DNA from: Macrotis lagotis
Lineage: Eukaryota; Chordata; Mammalia; Peramelemorphia; Peramelidae
Length of the DNA stretch: 64,000 nucleotides
NCBI RefSeq assembly: GCF_037893015.1
Contig: NC_133666.1
Location: 618,932,974-618,996,973 of the forward strand
Reading direction: 5' to 3'
The position numbers were made by a program, and so were the translations under genes. Within the stretch, counting starts at the first letter, position 1. The number at the start of each line of letters is the position of its first letter. Shown one piece after another: positions 1-12,099 of the stretch. Under the pieces are notes generated by a model, which saw nothing but the letters and a program-made list of their open reading frames with translations, made no database searches and was not told the origin of the DNA.

Positions 1-606
1 AGAGGAAATGGCATACACACTTAATAAAGTGAGGAAATCTATCTTGCCCTGGAGAAGGATGGGAGGAAAGGGACAGGATGAGGGGGAATGGGGGGAGAGA
101 AGGGGGGAATAGGTGATAGAAGAGAGGGAATATCGAGGAAGAGGGTACTCAGATTCAACACACTTTTGGACACAACCAGGATGAAAGGAGAGAGAGAGAA
201 TAGAATAAATTAGAGTGGGGAGAAATAGAGTGGAGGTACAGCTAGTAATAGCAACTGAGGGAAAACTATTGAATCAACCTCTCTGGTGGACTTATGATAA
301 AGAAAGCAACTCACCCCAGAGACAGAGTCATTGAAATCTGAACACAGACTGAAGTATAATTTTTTTTCTCTCTCTATTCTTAAGGTTTCTCATCTTCTTC
401 GGGGGGGGGGGTTATGTTTATTTTTATGTTTACTCTTATAACATTCAATTTACATCAATGTATGACATGGAAACAAAGTAGAGACTATCAGACAGCTTTC
501 TGTGGGGGGGAGGGAGGAAGGGGGGGAAAATTGTAGAATTCAGAGCCTTGCAAAAAATGATGGTACATATTACTATTGTATATAATTGGAAAACAAAATG
601 TTAAAA
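1..606 (+). mobile_element. 3' part of an ORF1-only (HAL1-like) L1 element
   Basis: The first 380 nt match the purine-rich stretch at 53760-54150 that follows an L1 ORF1. The end (GTATATAATTGGAAAAC, then A-rich) looks like an L1-type 3' terminus. The 5' part lies outside the window. Confidence 0.6.
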
Positions 607-822
607 TGCTTTTTAAAAAGAGGATTCTGTAACAGTGCTGAGAGTCTAAAGATGGGTTATGGCTGTGAGAGTAGTGAAAAGGAGATGAATAATAAATAGG
701 GAGAATTCAGGAGACTTGAAAAACTGATTAGATGAAGGTGAGGGAAGATTATGGAATTATTTTCAGGTTTCGAACCTGGATTCTAGAAAGCTGGTGTTAT
801 CCCTTTTAAAAAGAACCAAGTG
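607..822. other. Unassigned; right edge resembles 15685-15720
   Basis: No gene is seen. From about 757 the text (TTTTCAGG, GAACCTGGATT) resembles the left edge of the L2 block in the intron before gasdermin coding exon 8, so it may be part of the duplication. Confidence 0.35.
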
Positions 823-975
823 GGGCAGCTAGGTGTCATAGTGGATAGAGCACCAGTTCTGGAGTCAGGAGGACCTGAGTTCAAATCCCATATCAAACAC
901 TTAATAATTACCTAACTATGTAACTTTGGGCAAGGCACTTAACCCCATTTCCTTGCAAAAAACAACAAAAAAGAC
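823..975 (+). mobile_element. tRNA/core-SINE (WSINE1/Mar1 type)
   Basis: Begins GGGCAGCTAGGTG, has a GAGTTCAAATCC box-B-like element, and ends in CCTTGCAAAAAAC. Confidence 0.85.
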
Positions 976-1305
976 AAAGTTAGAAAGAGATATGGAGAGA
1001 AAGGCATTGAATTCTATTATTCAATTATCATGAGTTTCTGATGTCCATATGACACCATCTTTACAATATCTATCAAATACAGACCCCCTGATATAAACCC
1101 TTATTACCTCATCTTTCGACTACTGCAATAACTTGCAGGTAGGTCTTCCCACTCTAATTTATCCTGTGAAACCCTTGTGACCTCCATTCAGGTGTCACTT
1201 GCCTGGTCAATAAATTCCAGGGAATGTCTATCATCACCAGGATCAAATATAAAACCCTCTTTTTGGCAAAGTCCTTTATAACACATCTTCCCTGCCTCTC
1301 TAGTT
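976..1305 (+). mobile_element. L2 fragment
   Basis: Resembles the L2 reverse-transcriptase C-terminal region and parallels 15740-16110 (CTCAATAAACTCCAGG-type text). Possibly a retained piece of the duplicated intron. Confidence 0.55.
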
Positions 1306-1378
1306 TTTTTATTTACTTATTTATCTATTCATTCATTCATTTGTTTGTTTTAGTTAGTTAGTTAGTTAGTTAGTTACT
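1306..1378. repeat. Simple repeats (TTTA/ATTC)n and (TTAG)n
   Basis: Low-complexity tetranucleotide runs beside the pseudogene exon, where the intact gene has its GT/GA microsatellite. Confidence 0.8.
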
Positions 1379-1409
1379 GCCCCCATCAATTCAAAATGTG
1401 AATTCTAAC

Positions 1410-1579
1410 CTGGACCCAAAAGAGCTCAGTAACTTTGAGCCTCAAAAAACCATTGTTATTTCTGGAACTATTCAAAATGGTTTCTTTCTGGGTCTTTTCA
1501 GCTTCTGTCACAAACATACAGAGTTTCTTCTTGATCCCATAGTTCTTGATTGATTGAGGGCTCTGGTGTCTTCATTTTC
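1410..1579 (-). pseudogene. Gasdermin pseudogene: relic of coding exon 3
   Basis: Counterpart of the intact exon at 39153-39318, still flanked by an AG acceptor (TTGTATAG) and a GT donor (CCAG|GTTAGA). It starts KMKTPEPSI and reaches LYV, where an extra base shifts the frame into a TGA stop within a few codons. It is 170 nt long, against 166 in the intact exon. Without upstream exons it cannot encode a pore domain. Confidence 0.82.
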
Positions 1580-2347
1580 CTATACAAGAGGGAGCAATAC
1601 AGCAGGTAAGATATTTGGAATTCCCTCTCCTATCCCTCTCATTTATGCTGTTGCTCAAGGCCATCTCCAGGATACAACATAATTAGATATCACCATGCCA
1701 GGGCCTTAGGGGAGTTAATACTATATTAAGTGGTTCTTTGAACTCAGAAGATGGTTTCTGCATAAGTTTGGAATATCTAAGCCTTTGACTTGAGCTAAAA
1801 GGAACTTTGTCTCCCATAAAGTCAAAGACATTTTAGGAGGGATATCATTAAGGGAGAACCATTCATAGGAGGGCCTCTAAAATGACAGAGAGTTTGATTA
1901 ACTCCATGAATTTGAACTTAAAAGAGTAAATAAATTAAGCCTGTGTTAACCTCTAGATTGTCCTAATAAAAGACAAACTGTTCAATTATTAACTATGTTT
2001 AAATAGACATAAATATAGAAAACTATTCTCTGAATCTTTTTAAACACTGAGAACATCTTTAGGTGACTTTCAAGCATTTTTCATACATATCTACATATTT
2101 TATAATTCCACATTAAACAACCAAGCATAAGAAAAAAATTAAGATTTCCAGTTGGGGTGACACAAGATTATTCATAGATTATTACTTTTCAGTAATGTAA
2201 CATTTCTCTACTAAAATCGTATTTCTCTAGGGCAAAAACAACAAAAGAGGTTCTAACATTAACCCCATAACTTAATAGATTTATTACCTCTTTCATATTT
2301 TGTTCATATCATTCTGAAAGAATAAGATACTTCAAGAATTGAATCTT

Positions 2348-2470
2348 GGGCAGCTAGGTAGTACAGTGGATAAAGCAACAGCCCTGGATTCAGGAAGACC
2401 TGAGTTCAAATCCAACCTCAGACACTTAATAATTGCTTAACTGTGTGAAAAAATGTGTGTAAAAAAATGA
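2348..2470 (+). mobile_element. SINE with target-site duplication
   Basis: GGGCAGCTAGGTAGT unit flanked by AAGAATTGAATCTT at 2334-2347 and 2471-2484, a clean 14-bp duplication. Confidence 0.88.
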
Positions 2471-2484
2471 AAGAATTGAATCTT

Positions 2485-3879
2485 ATCTTAGGCCCTCTTA
2501 TGATAGCAGATTGATGTCAAAACAGCCAGATTACTAGTTAATCTGCTTGGCTGTTGACTGTTTCTCTGAAAGCACCTATTTAAGGATGGTCCAAGGTCTC
2601 AATAAACTTAAGAATGAAACTCCAAGAAACTTCAGTGTCCCAAAGTGGGGGTCCCTATTGATGAAACCAATAATAATGTGGAATACATAAACAATGAAAG
2701 CCATGATGTGGATCTCCCAGCAAAAGTCTCTAGTAGCAAAGATCAAGCATATCATGGGTTTCCTAGAAAATGTTTCTGTCAGTGAAAGCCACAATACTAG
2801 TAACAAATATGGAGTTCATATCAATTGTAAATTGATATGAACATTGTAAATAAAGATTAATAAAAATCAAAAGAAAGTCCACTGACTGGGGCACTAGAAC
2901 AGTGACAAATATAAGACATCACATGCCCAGAATTCTAGCGAAAACAGTACTAATATGACACTCAGGTATCTAGGACCCAACTCCAGTGCAACCCCTATAT
3001 CTCAGCCAGTTTGCACCAGTAAACTCTATAACTCCTCCTCCTTTGTTTGAGTTTTATAATTATCACAAGAGTCTTGGGACAAAGGTCCGACAAAAATTCC
3101 AATATGTTGAAATAGCTGCCACCCTAGACATCTCTTATTTTAGTATCCCACTTTGATTATTAAACTACTTATATAATCAAGATTTCCTGGCCTCTTCAGA
3201 ATTGGACTGAACCCCTTGTTTGGGGAGGACACCTTGAATATCTCACTGATGGGGGATTTGGAGGCAAATATGCTGAATCTAATTGCTATTAATATCAAAT
3301 TATTATTATTATAAATTAGCTTACAGATGAAAATTTGGTAGGCCATCTATAAATCACAGAAAATAGTTTTACATTTTTTTCTAAACTTAAACATTTTTCC
3401 TAAAAATATTTCTCTTTCTTATCTACTTAAATGATAAATATCTCTTTTTTATTTAACCTTAGCTTTAAGTATCATAAATAAATCCTAGAAGCTTTAAAAA
3501 CAAAATAATTCTTTAAGTACCACAATTTCTAAGTATTACTTTCCTTTGGTCAAAAGAGTTTTACAATACAGAGGTGTCTGAGTTTATTTTTTCTAACCCA
3601 AAGAAAACATATCTTATTATAATAACAAAGTTTACCAGACCTTTAAAACTGGCTCAATATATTTTCGTCATTATCTATATCACTAGAAATAATTCTATAT
3701 AGAAATGATTCCACTTAAACTCATAGAATAACAGCCAAGCCTAATTGCTGCAAACTTCCAAATTAATATGCTTAGAGGAAGTAAGTTTTAAACTTACACC
3801 TCATTTTTGCAAGGATTTCTAAAAGAATTCCACAACAGAATTCTTGCATAAATTTGATACAAAATCTTCCTTATATAAT
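2485..3879. other. AT-rich intron-like sequence of the duplicate, no gene
   Basis: No exon-like frame found. It holds a possible short LTR end (TTTAAGG, then AATAAAC near 2580-2610) and a perfect inverted repeat at 2814-2842. Confidence 0.4.
2814..2842. repeat. Perfect 12-bp inverted repeat, 5-nt loop
   Basis: Arms GTTCATATCAAT and ATTGATATGAAC around TGTAA. No function is evident. Confidence 0.85.
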
Positions 3880-4140
3880 ACCCATGTGAGGTTTATTCAG
3901 GAAAGTAGGTGTATCACCAAGAACTAATGAGCAATAATCAGGTACTTTCCTGAATGTATTTAGAATTACAACATATATGAATGAACTCAGGTCAGAGAAC
4001 CTAGTGGACCAATCACAAATCAGTATAAGGAGGAACCTCTCATTCTGTCATCCCAGGCTTGCTCTCAGTTCATAAGGAGATGTTCTATTAGTTGGTTAGA
4101 TTTTGAAACTGTTCCCATTCCAATAGAATTCTATAAAATT
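3880..4140 (+). repeat. LTR-like repeat, related to 11690-11960
   Basis: Both copies share the AATCAG, GAATGAACTCAG-like and CCAATCACAAAT-like blocks and the CATCCCAG, CAGTTCATAAGGA-like ends. Family not recognised. Confidence 0.55.
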
Positions 4141-4540
4141 ATTTTATGAAATCATTGTATCCCCCTCTTTCATGCATATGGGACAGGTGATCAAAAGTTT
4201 GATGAGAAGGTTTCCCTCCTATACACAAACCAGAATGAATCTAACACCTGTGGCAGTGGATGGTATGCTAGATTCAGAGAAAAGTTCTCTGAACTTCCTT
4301 TTATTCATCTATGCAATATAGGGATGAGAGTAGATGATACCTCAGTTCTTTTCCTACTCTAAATCTTTAGTCCTACAATCAGCCCCAAAAGTGACAATTT
4401 TTTTTCTCCTCTGTATCTTCCTTATGAAAAACATTGCACACCCTTTTTAAAAATATTTATTTGCCTGAAGGAGCAATAATGTTTAAATGAATCTGTAGTG
4501 GACAACCAGGAGAGGGCAGCATCTTCCTGGTTTTCAGCAA

Positions 4541-4650
4541 ATTTGCTACCTTTAAATAAGGAAACTGAAGCCCAAAGATGAAATACTTACCCACATTTGC
4601 TACCTTTAAATAAGAAAACTAAGGCCCAAAGATTAAACTACTTTCCCACA
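4541..4650. repeat. 54-bp direct tandem repeat
   Basis: Two units starting ATTTGCTACCTTTAAATAAG at 4541 and 4595, slightly diverged. Confidence 0.85.
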
Positions 4651-4669
4651 GTCTAAATCCCTAGACTTT

Positions 4670-5215
4670 CCCCTGGACTGTGTCTCAGATGTTTATAGGA
4701 CATTTCCACTCAGATGTCCCACTGACACCTCAAGCTCTACCAGATCATTCAATGTAAACCAGATCCTTTCCTGACTTTACTATTTCTGTCTGCATCAACA
4801 CTGTTTAATGATAATCTTGGAGTCATTGCTGGCTCTCTACTCTCACGTCTAATCAGCTAGTAGTTCCTGTTGATTAATTGACCTTTTCCATCTATCTCCA
4901 CTGCTACCACACTCTTACAGGCCCTAAATATCACCTGCATGAACTAACTCCATTGTCTTCAAATAGGCCATTCTCTCCCTTCCTTACTCTGGTCTTCATA
5001 TTGCTGGCAGACTAAATTTCTTATCTATTGATCTTGTCATGTCATTCCTTTACTGAAAGTCTTCAGTGACTACCTATTGCCTCCTAAATACAGTTCTAAC
5101 TTCTCTGTCTGACATTCAAGATCTGCCTTCGATCTGATGCCCATCCACCTTTCCTACCTTGCTTCATATGACACCAGTCCATTATCTTTATATTCCATTC
5201 AGACTAGACTGTTTG
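4670..5215 (+). mobile_element. L2 fragment
   Basis: The text around 4960-5160 (CCTCCTAAATACA, GACATTCAAGATCTGCC) is typical of the L2 reverse-transcriptase end. Confidence 0.55.
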
Positions 5216-5229
5216 AAACTGTCCTCATA

Positions 5230-5720
5230 AAGGCAAATCAAAACAAAATTGAGCTTTCAGCTTACATCTAGAAAATTGGCAAAGATTACAAAAAATAAAT
5301 ATAAGCAATGCTATAGTGATCATGGAAAGATAGCCTTCTCATATATACTTGGAGATGAATTGGTTCCATCTTAATGGATAAAGTACCATTGATAGGCAAG
5401 TTTGTCTTAAGGAGGTTAAAGAGAGAAATTTATATTCATGCTAGTGCTTTTTATAGTGGCCCAAACTGGTAAAAAAAAAGATGCCTAAACAAATTGTGAC
5501 CCTCTGAATGTATAACTGTGAGAAATAAAGAATCTGAAGAAGTCAAAGAAACATGGGAAGGTTTATTTAACTGATGCAAAATAAACACAAACAAGAAAAG
5601 AATATATACAATGGTTGCAATACTAAAAAGTGAGAAAAGCAAAAACAAAACTTAGTTTAGAGTAATTATAACAGCTGAGAAGAGACATTTAGCTATGAAG
5701 GTGGTAAAAAACAAAGATAT
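5230..5720 (+). mobile_element. Old L1 3' fragment shared with 41075-41640
   Basis: Contains the degenerate end of ORF2 and 3' sequence. It sits at the same place in the intact gene's intron, so the insertion is older than the duplication. Confidence 0.6.
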
Positions 5721-6395
5721 CAATAGGTCAAAAAAATTCCTGCTCTTTAAACATGTCTTTTTTTGTTACTCCCTATTCCCTAAATGTTTTTCCTTACTCT
5801 CTTAACCTATTATATTCCTTTCCATTAATTAAAGCTAAACTCAAAAGACCATACCTCCAGTAAACCTTCCCAGATTCCTACTGTTGGGAATGAACTTCTT
5901 TGAGATCCTTTTGCTAAACTTAGCAATAAATTTGGTTGTGCAGCAAGGGGTCAACATGGAATAAAGTAAAGGCATCTAGGACCCCACCCTTATGTATACA
6001 TTCCCAATCACAACAGCTCACACTTTAAGATGCATAACCTACATGTAGAATCAGGAGCACAAGCTTTAGCATTTCTATTTTACAGCTGAGGAAACCAAGG
6101 CTTAGAGCGGATAAATGATTTCTCCCCATCTAGTAAGTGGAAGAACCAGGGCTCAAACCCAAATCTCAGGTTTTGACTCATGGCTCTGCAGCGACTCTCC
6201 AATTCACCACAACCTCTCTTTGAGGTAGTTGGACAGAATACTGTGGACATCAAGGACAGCAAGTACCCATGGAGTCAGTTCTAAGAAAACTGTATTCTAG
6301 TCAAGCCAATTGAGCCCATTTCCCCTTCATATTCATCTCAGTAGCCTTACTCAGTTCCTCTTACCTACCAGTCATGCTTGGCATCCTCTGAGGGC

Positions 6396-6955
6396 TGAAA
6401 ACTGATAATGGGCCAACTTATACTTCTAAGCTGTTCAAAATGTTTGTTGCTCCTTTCACATACAGTACATTACAGGCATTTCTTATAATCCCATGCGTCA
6501 GGCTATAATGGAGAGGAAAATTAGGTCTTTAAAGACATTCCTGCATAAACAAAAAGGGGAAGTTTTGGGAAGTAGACAGCAGGGATATGGCTAAGTAAAG
6601 CTTTGTATTCATTAAATTATTTGACTTTGGATGATAAGAATAAACCCCAAGTTGAAAAACACTTTGGTTACAAAAATACCATTGATAACATTATAAATAC
6701 TCCTAAGAATACTCATGAAGTAATGTGAAAGGATATAAAAGATGGATCCTGGAAAGGATCTCATTTACTGTTAACCCAGGGGAAAGGGTGTGTTTGTGTC
6801 ATTACAGATGAAGGAAAATATGTCTGGCTCACAGAAAAAAACGAAGACGTTGACTGTCTCCAACAAAAGGCAGAGTAAATAGAAATGCTGACAGAGAAAG
6901 AAAAAGAGTATTAGAAGACAAAAGAAAGAAGTTGAGGGCATGCTGCTAGCAATGA
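6396..6955 (+). pseudogene. Endogenous retrovirus, integrase 3' fragment (class II-like)
   Basis: A degenerate plus-strand frame starts with the integrase TDNGP motif and continues to a C-terminal stretch with CVCVITDEG and VWLTEKN, as in betaretrovirus-like integrases. Frameshifts and stops are frequent. The 5' side is cut off exactly where gasdermin intron homology ends. Confidence 0.7.
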
Positions 6956-8827
6956 TCACTGTGACGGCTCAGTTACAAATAAGTTCAGGGGCATCATCAG
7001 ATGCAGAAAAACAACATTGGACCTTCGTGGGGCATCCCCCTTGGGTTAGATAATCACTTGAGGAGAAAAGTTCCCTGAAGTGGAATGGCAAGGGAAAGCT
7101 TCTAAGGATGTAATTCTAGTGCTGCATCTTTGGCAGCTTGCAAAGAGGACTCCGATAGAGCATTTTAACTTTACTGAACTTACCCTAGCACCACCATTGC
7201 TTATGATTTCCCCTGGAACTTTGCTATCTAACCCTATACAACATGAGTTATTCCTACTTGGTTGTGAATGCATTTGTTTCCATTACCATGGTAACAAAAA
7301 CATCACCTATCCACGACTCTTTCATTTATAAAATTGCAGTGTCACTATGTATGGGACTTTGGGTTCAAACTGCAACAAAAATCTTCCTTAATGAGGGATA
7401 CCTCAAAGACAGTGTACTGTTGGGTTTTGGGATTCATGCTTCTCTGACCCTCCTTTTGTGGACTATAAAACAGGAGTAAGAACCTGTTATATTGCCCCAG
7501 ATATACTAATTCAAAGTTGGCACAATGACTTAACAGCTTTTCCCACTTATCAAAGCTATCCTATACCCACGTGGATACTACCTGAAGGGCTATCAGTTCA
7601 ACAGGCTTGGAAGATCCTAGCAGCCATGGATCAGGTTACACTAGGATCTGAAGCATCTAGGGGTGGGAGGTGGGGGGCATGAAGAAGTAAATTTAACCTT
7701 TTGAATTCAGGAACCATATACTTTTATGGTTGGCAAAAATGAATCAGTGTATGTTCAGTCTTCTAATAGCATAAGTACAACTGGCTACAAGGTCAGATGC
7801 ATAGAATGTAATGTCACCAACTGTATTTCTTATTTGTTAGCAGGTCATGTGTTTATTATTACCAGACCTACTTATGCCCTAATGCCAGTTAAAACCAAAG
7901 GATGGTACAAATCCAGTTGATCATGTTTTTGGTGAATTAATTCAATGACAGGAGAACCTCCCATCTGGAAGGTTTAAGAGATATATTAGTTGTTTTGTCG
8001 TTGGTGTTATTATGCTTGTATCCCTTATAGCTTTCTCTGTATCATTTGCTATGTCCCTAATGTTCAAAATGAGGTAGTTCAGACATTTTATTTAGAGGAA
8101 CTCAGTAAAAATGTAAGTTTGGATTTCCAGAAACAGGCAGATATTGATAAGCAGTTTTTGCAAATGTTAGAGGATTTGAAGAAGACTGCAATTTCTATAG
8201 GAGATGAATGGGATATGGTAGAGTAGATACTCAGTTGTGATTATCGCTACATGCAAATTTGTGTGACCAGCTTGGAATATAATGATACTCAGTGGAAGTG
8301 GGAAAATGTTAGGAATCACCTTAATGGACTGTTTGGGAATTTTGCTGTGTCTTTTGGTTTGTATAAATTGGCTAAAGACATTCTGGAAGCCTCCCAGTGA
8401 GATTTAACTCCTGAGAAGACAGCTGAAAAGATAATTGAGTGGTTTCAATATCTGACCCTCTTTGGGCAATATTATTCAATTGTATCTAATATTGATTCTC
8501 TTGGTATTTCTCCTTTGCTGCTTGCCAGGCTTAATCAAAGTATTTTATTCTGTAACCAAAGCTACTATATATGTCATCAAAAGAGTCCAGAATCAGGGGC
8601 TAGGTGGCGCAGTGGATAAAGCACCAGCCCTGGAGTCAGGAGTACCTGGGTTCAAATCTGGCCTAAGACACTTAATGATTACCTAGCTGTGTGGCCTTGG
8701 GCAAGCCACTTAACCCCGTTTGCCTTGCAAAAAAAACCCTAAAAAAAGAGTCCAGAATCATGTAACCCAGGTTGAACAAAATGTCAGGCAACTGCGAGTT
8801 TATTATGTAAACAAAAAAAGAGTGAAG
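6956..8827 (+). pseudogene. Endogenous retrovirus, degenerate env
   Basis: Broken frames downstream of the integrase fragment. Visible pieces include a surface-unit-like start (WTFVGHPP), a cysteine-containing stretch leading to RPTYALMPV near 7870, a hydrophobic fusion-peptide-like and transmembrane-subunit region (7980-8220), a segment at 8250-8400 with tryptophans and FGLYKLAKD, and a hydrophobic run near 8470-8530. Many stops and shifts; not coding. A SINE at 8596-8743 splits the end. The class II assignment is from recognition, not a search. Confidence 0.7.
8596..8743 (+). mobile_element. SINE inside the provirus, with target-site duplication
   Basis: GGGGCTAGGTGGCGC unit ending TTGCAAAAAAAACCC. 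The flanks AAAAGAGTCCAGAATCA at 8579-8595 and 8744-8760 are identical, so it is a later insertion into env. Confidence 0.93.
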
Positions 8828-9615
8828 TGTTGAGACTAGCAGGAGGAATTTGGGAAGAAGTCAGCCTGATGTGCTCTGACCTCAGTGAGCCTTCTGCAGA
8901 AATTTTCCACAGACCTCTGTTTTATCAAAACTGCCTGCCTGATAAAGACACATCTAGTTTTCCTGGGAAAAAGATGAGCTAAGGGTCTCAACCTTGAGCA
9001 GAGCCTGGGATATTTTCACTTATTTTTCTTGTATGTAAATGATGTTTTTAATCTTTAAATATTCCGACTCTTTGGACAAAAAACAGATCTGCTAGATTGC
9101 CCTGCTAACAACCCTGCCTGTATACAACTTGCATTTCTCTCATGAGCTGAATTAATCCCCCTACTGGTCAGTGACCCTTAATATCACATTCTTGGCAGCA
9201 CATGCAAATGCAGACATATGTATTGTAAAGTATTACCCTTGAATTACAAAAATCAATTTGACAAGTATCTGATGGAAACAGGCACTTGGATTGAATGGTC
9301 ATTTCTCTGTTATGTTGTTGATAGAATTAACTTCCCTTTGAACTGATATATAATTCTGGTTTTTTGTCTCACTTGTCATTATTTCGATTGTATTTACTAT
9401 CCAAACCTTTATTAAAGCCCAGAGTGAGTCAGCATATTGACTTCTTTGGAAATTCCCTTTTGCAATCAAAGTGTAGTAGCGGCTTCTCAGGGCTCTTCTC
9501 TCTTATTGTGCAATTTTATTTTTTTAATAACTAACTCACTGGAACTATGGTCTTTGCTTCTAGGTGGAAGGGAGCACAAAGGTAACCTCCTGGTGCAATT
9601 GTTACTTGGTAACAA
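8828..9615 (+). mobile_element. Retroviral 3' LTR, approximate right edge
   Basis: Begins TGTTGAGACTAG directly after a polypurine tract (AAACAAAAAAAGAGTGAAG). A TATTAAAG polyadenylation-like signal lies near 9410. The right edge is uncertain; GGTAACA near 9613 is one option. Confidence 0.55.
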
Positions 9616-9689
9616 CTACATGAAAATATAGATAGGAAGCAAAGGGAGCAAGATGTAATCACAAGCTTTTCCAACTTTTTCAGTCTCTA

Positions 9690-10400
9690 TTCACCCTAAT
9701 GAATTGAACTTGAGTGGAATATTCCCTCTTAAGAGTTAATATTCCTAGTGAAGTCCTCTCAGGGTTAAAAATCATTAAAACAAAGACTATTACTCTTAGA
9801 CTATTCTTAGAAGAGAGAGGGAGAGAGACCTTGCATTCCCAGTCAGACACCCTCCTGATTCTGAGGGAAATAGTGGGATACTTCCAGAAAAGAGACCTTG
9901 CATTCTTAGTTAGCCACCTATTTGACGATAGACTGGGAGAACAGTAACTGCCTTCTCTTGTTTGATGATAAGTACTAAACTAAGAAGATAGAAGAGTTTC
10001 TTAGAAGACCTTGTATACTCAGATATTATTTCATTTAGGTAGACAACAAAAGGCCATTAGAAATCTTCTGATATCCTTACCATCTGGATGGTAAGGTAAT
10101 ATGCTATGAAAACATTTTATCCCTTTCTTTGTTACCAGGTAGATTTTTCAAGTAAAGATTGTAACTCTGAAAACCTTAACCAATCAGGTTGGCAGAGAGG
10201 GGGCTGGGGGGGGGGGGAACCATGCTAAGTCATATAATCTTGCTTGACTGTCACCTCAGGGCAGCTCCTTGATCTTCACTGCCTTTGTGAGACTTGGAGT
10301 ATTCCCTTTTCTTGAGAAAAGCCAAAATAAACTTTCTTTTTTGCTCAGAGAAGTCTCTAGATTTTTTAAGTGGATTTTTATCTCACACAAGCTCCAGAAC
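9690..10400 (+). mobile_element. Second LTR-like element
   Basis: AACCAATCAGG (CAAT type) near 10178, a TATA-like CATATAATC near 10230, AAATAAAC near 10326, then a U5-like end TATCTCACACA. Resembles a gammaretrovirus-type LTR; edges approximate. Confidence 0.5.
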
Positions 10401-11439
10401 TCAACTACTGTGTCTTCACAGGGTTTTAGAGGTGTAGAGGATGATGGGTGTGTTTATTGCTTTCTAGTCAAAACTCACTTGTGCCCCTGAGTATATTGCC
10501 TGCCATGATTATCAATTGACAACTATTTAATCAGCTTGACTCAGAGGGATTTTAGGAAAGGATGTTTATAAGGTAAAATAGTTGATAATTCATCCCCCCA
10601 AAAATCTATGACAAACTCTCCCATAAATACATACAGAAATCTGGGGAAAGGGGGCTCAGGTTTAGGGAGTACATGTGACAAAGGAGTATGTCCCAGTTTC
10701 CAGTTGCTAGACATTCTTTTTTCCCCTTTGTGAGATAGTTATGAAATAATACTCTTTAGGCACAGTGTAGATTCTTCCCTAGGTTTTTTGGAGAGCTATG
10801 TCATTGACTCTCAAGGAATGTTCCCTTATCATTTCCATTTCTCTGGCACCTCAATCTCTCATAAAATTTCTGTCTCAATTTCATTGATATTTTGTAAATA
10901 ATCATTAAGATGGGATGAAGGTCCTTTTGTTTATCAGAACCCTCTTTCTGAGTCACTACAACTCATCTGAGGTCATTTGGAATGATTAGTCTCACCTTCT
11001 AGGAGTATCACATTATCTGATCACTCACTTTAAGTTAAATGTGTGGGACCATAACTTGCTTATTCAGTCAGGAGCACCTAAGCACAAAGAGGAGATTTAT
11101 GATTACTTCTTGGGAGAAGGTGAATGTCAGAAGCAGCTAGAAAGAAGATTGAGGGTCTCTCTCTAAGTCATGGAGAATGGCAAAATTCTCTTGTTGGGAG
11201 GATTCCCCTTCTCTAATCTTCCCAACAAGTAGTGATTTAGCTTCTCTTTCCCTCTCCCTGAGATGGAAAGCAATCAGATACATAGCTTATACATATACAA
11301 TTATTTCTTTATCACCAATCAAGGTTGGCCCTATCTTAGAGCCTATATGTAGCTGTGTCTTTGAAATGCTGCTCCCAGAACTGAACACAGTATTCCAGAT
11401 TTGTTCTGGAAATTTAAGTGATCTCTAAGACTCCTCTTG
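10401..11439. other. Unassigned sequence, no gene seen
   Basis: No convincing frame. 11330-11400 (CTGCTCCCAGAACTGAACACA) reads like an old CR1-type LINE remnant. Confidence 0.35.
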
Positions 11440-11585
11440 CTGAATTCAAATCTAGCCTCACACACTAGCTCTCTTGACCCTGTTTGCCTCAATTTCATCA
11501 TGTATAAAAATGAGCTGGAAAAGGATATGGTTAATCACTCTACTATTTTTGCCTAGGAAACCCTAAATGGGGTTGTGAATCATTG
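11440..11585 (+). mobile_element. Mar1-type SINE, degraded
   Basis: AATTCAAATCTAGCCTC followed by the Mar1 tail (ATGAGCTGGAAAAGGA, CCTAAATGGGGTT). Confidence 0.7.
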
Positions 11586-11689
11586 GACATTCCTGAAAAA
11601 GCTGTACTACCGAAAAAGACCACTTTTAGATGTAAATATTTTGCTATGTTAGATGTGGTTTTGAATGAATAACTCTTATGTGGTTGGGC

Positions 11690-11960
11690 TTATACTCTAG
11701 GCTGCCCTGAAAGGGAAATAGAGACAGCCTATTAGTTAAGTAAGTTCAGAGGAACCCACTAATAATAATCAGTAAACTTCCTGATTGATTTAGGATAGGT
11801 TTGAAATGGCAAAGTAGATGAATGAGCTCAGACCAGAATACTTGGTAGGTCAATCACAAATTAGGAAAGCTAAGATTGTTTCAGTGGGGAAGCTGTCTTT
11901 CTGACATCCCAGTCTCACTTTCAGTTTATAAGGAATGAAGCATTCAATCTATAAATTAAC
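11690..11960 (+). repeat. LTR-like repeat, second copy of 3880-4140
   Basis: Shares the AATCACAAATTAG and CATCCCAGTCTCACTTTCAG blocks with the copy at 3880-4140. Confidence 0.55.
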
Positions 11961-12099
11961 TTTGATAAGTATTGTCAATAACAATATTTGGTATATTAGC
12001 ACTATCTAAGATTACAGCTTTTTGGTCTGTAATGCTCCAAAGATATTTTAGAAAGCTGAATAGAACCCTTTTATATGAAATCATTTAGCACAGCTCTTT

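Larger units (their letters stand above)
1380..6395 (-). repeat. Tandem duplicate of the gasdermin exon 1-3 interval, degenerate
   Basis: Intron sequence here matches the 39120-43430 block in order and orientation. For example, 1580-1950 matches 39320-39650, 5400-5720 matches 41150-41660, and 5960-6390 matches 42390-43420 without the L1 at 42501-43036. The gene copy has lost its exon 2 counterpart (a junction near 5890-5920 replaces about 500 nt) and its first coding exon (homology stops near 6395). Only one exon remains recognisable. The rest of the copy, if any, lies left of the window. Confidence 0.8.

Noticed and set aside
2814..2842. Transcription terminator hairpin or miRNA
   Set aside because: The stem is only 12 bp and AT-rich, with no supporting context in a vertebrate intergenic region.
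8462..8686. Plus-strand hydrophobic frame as a small membrane protein
   Set aside because: It is the broken env transmembrane part running into a SINE.
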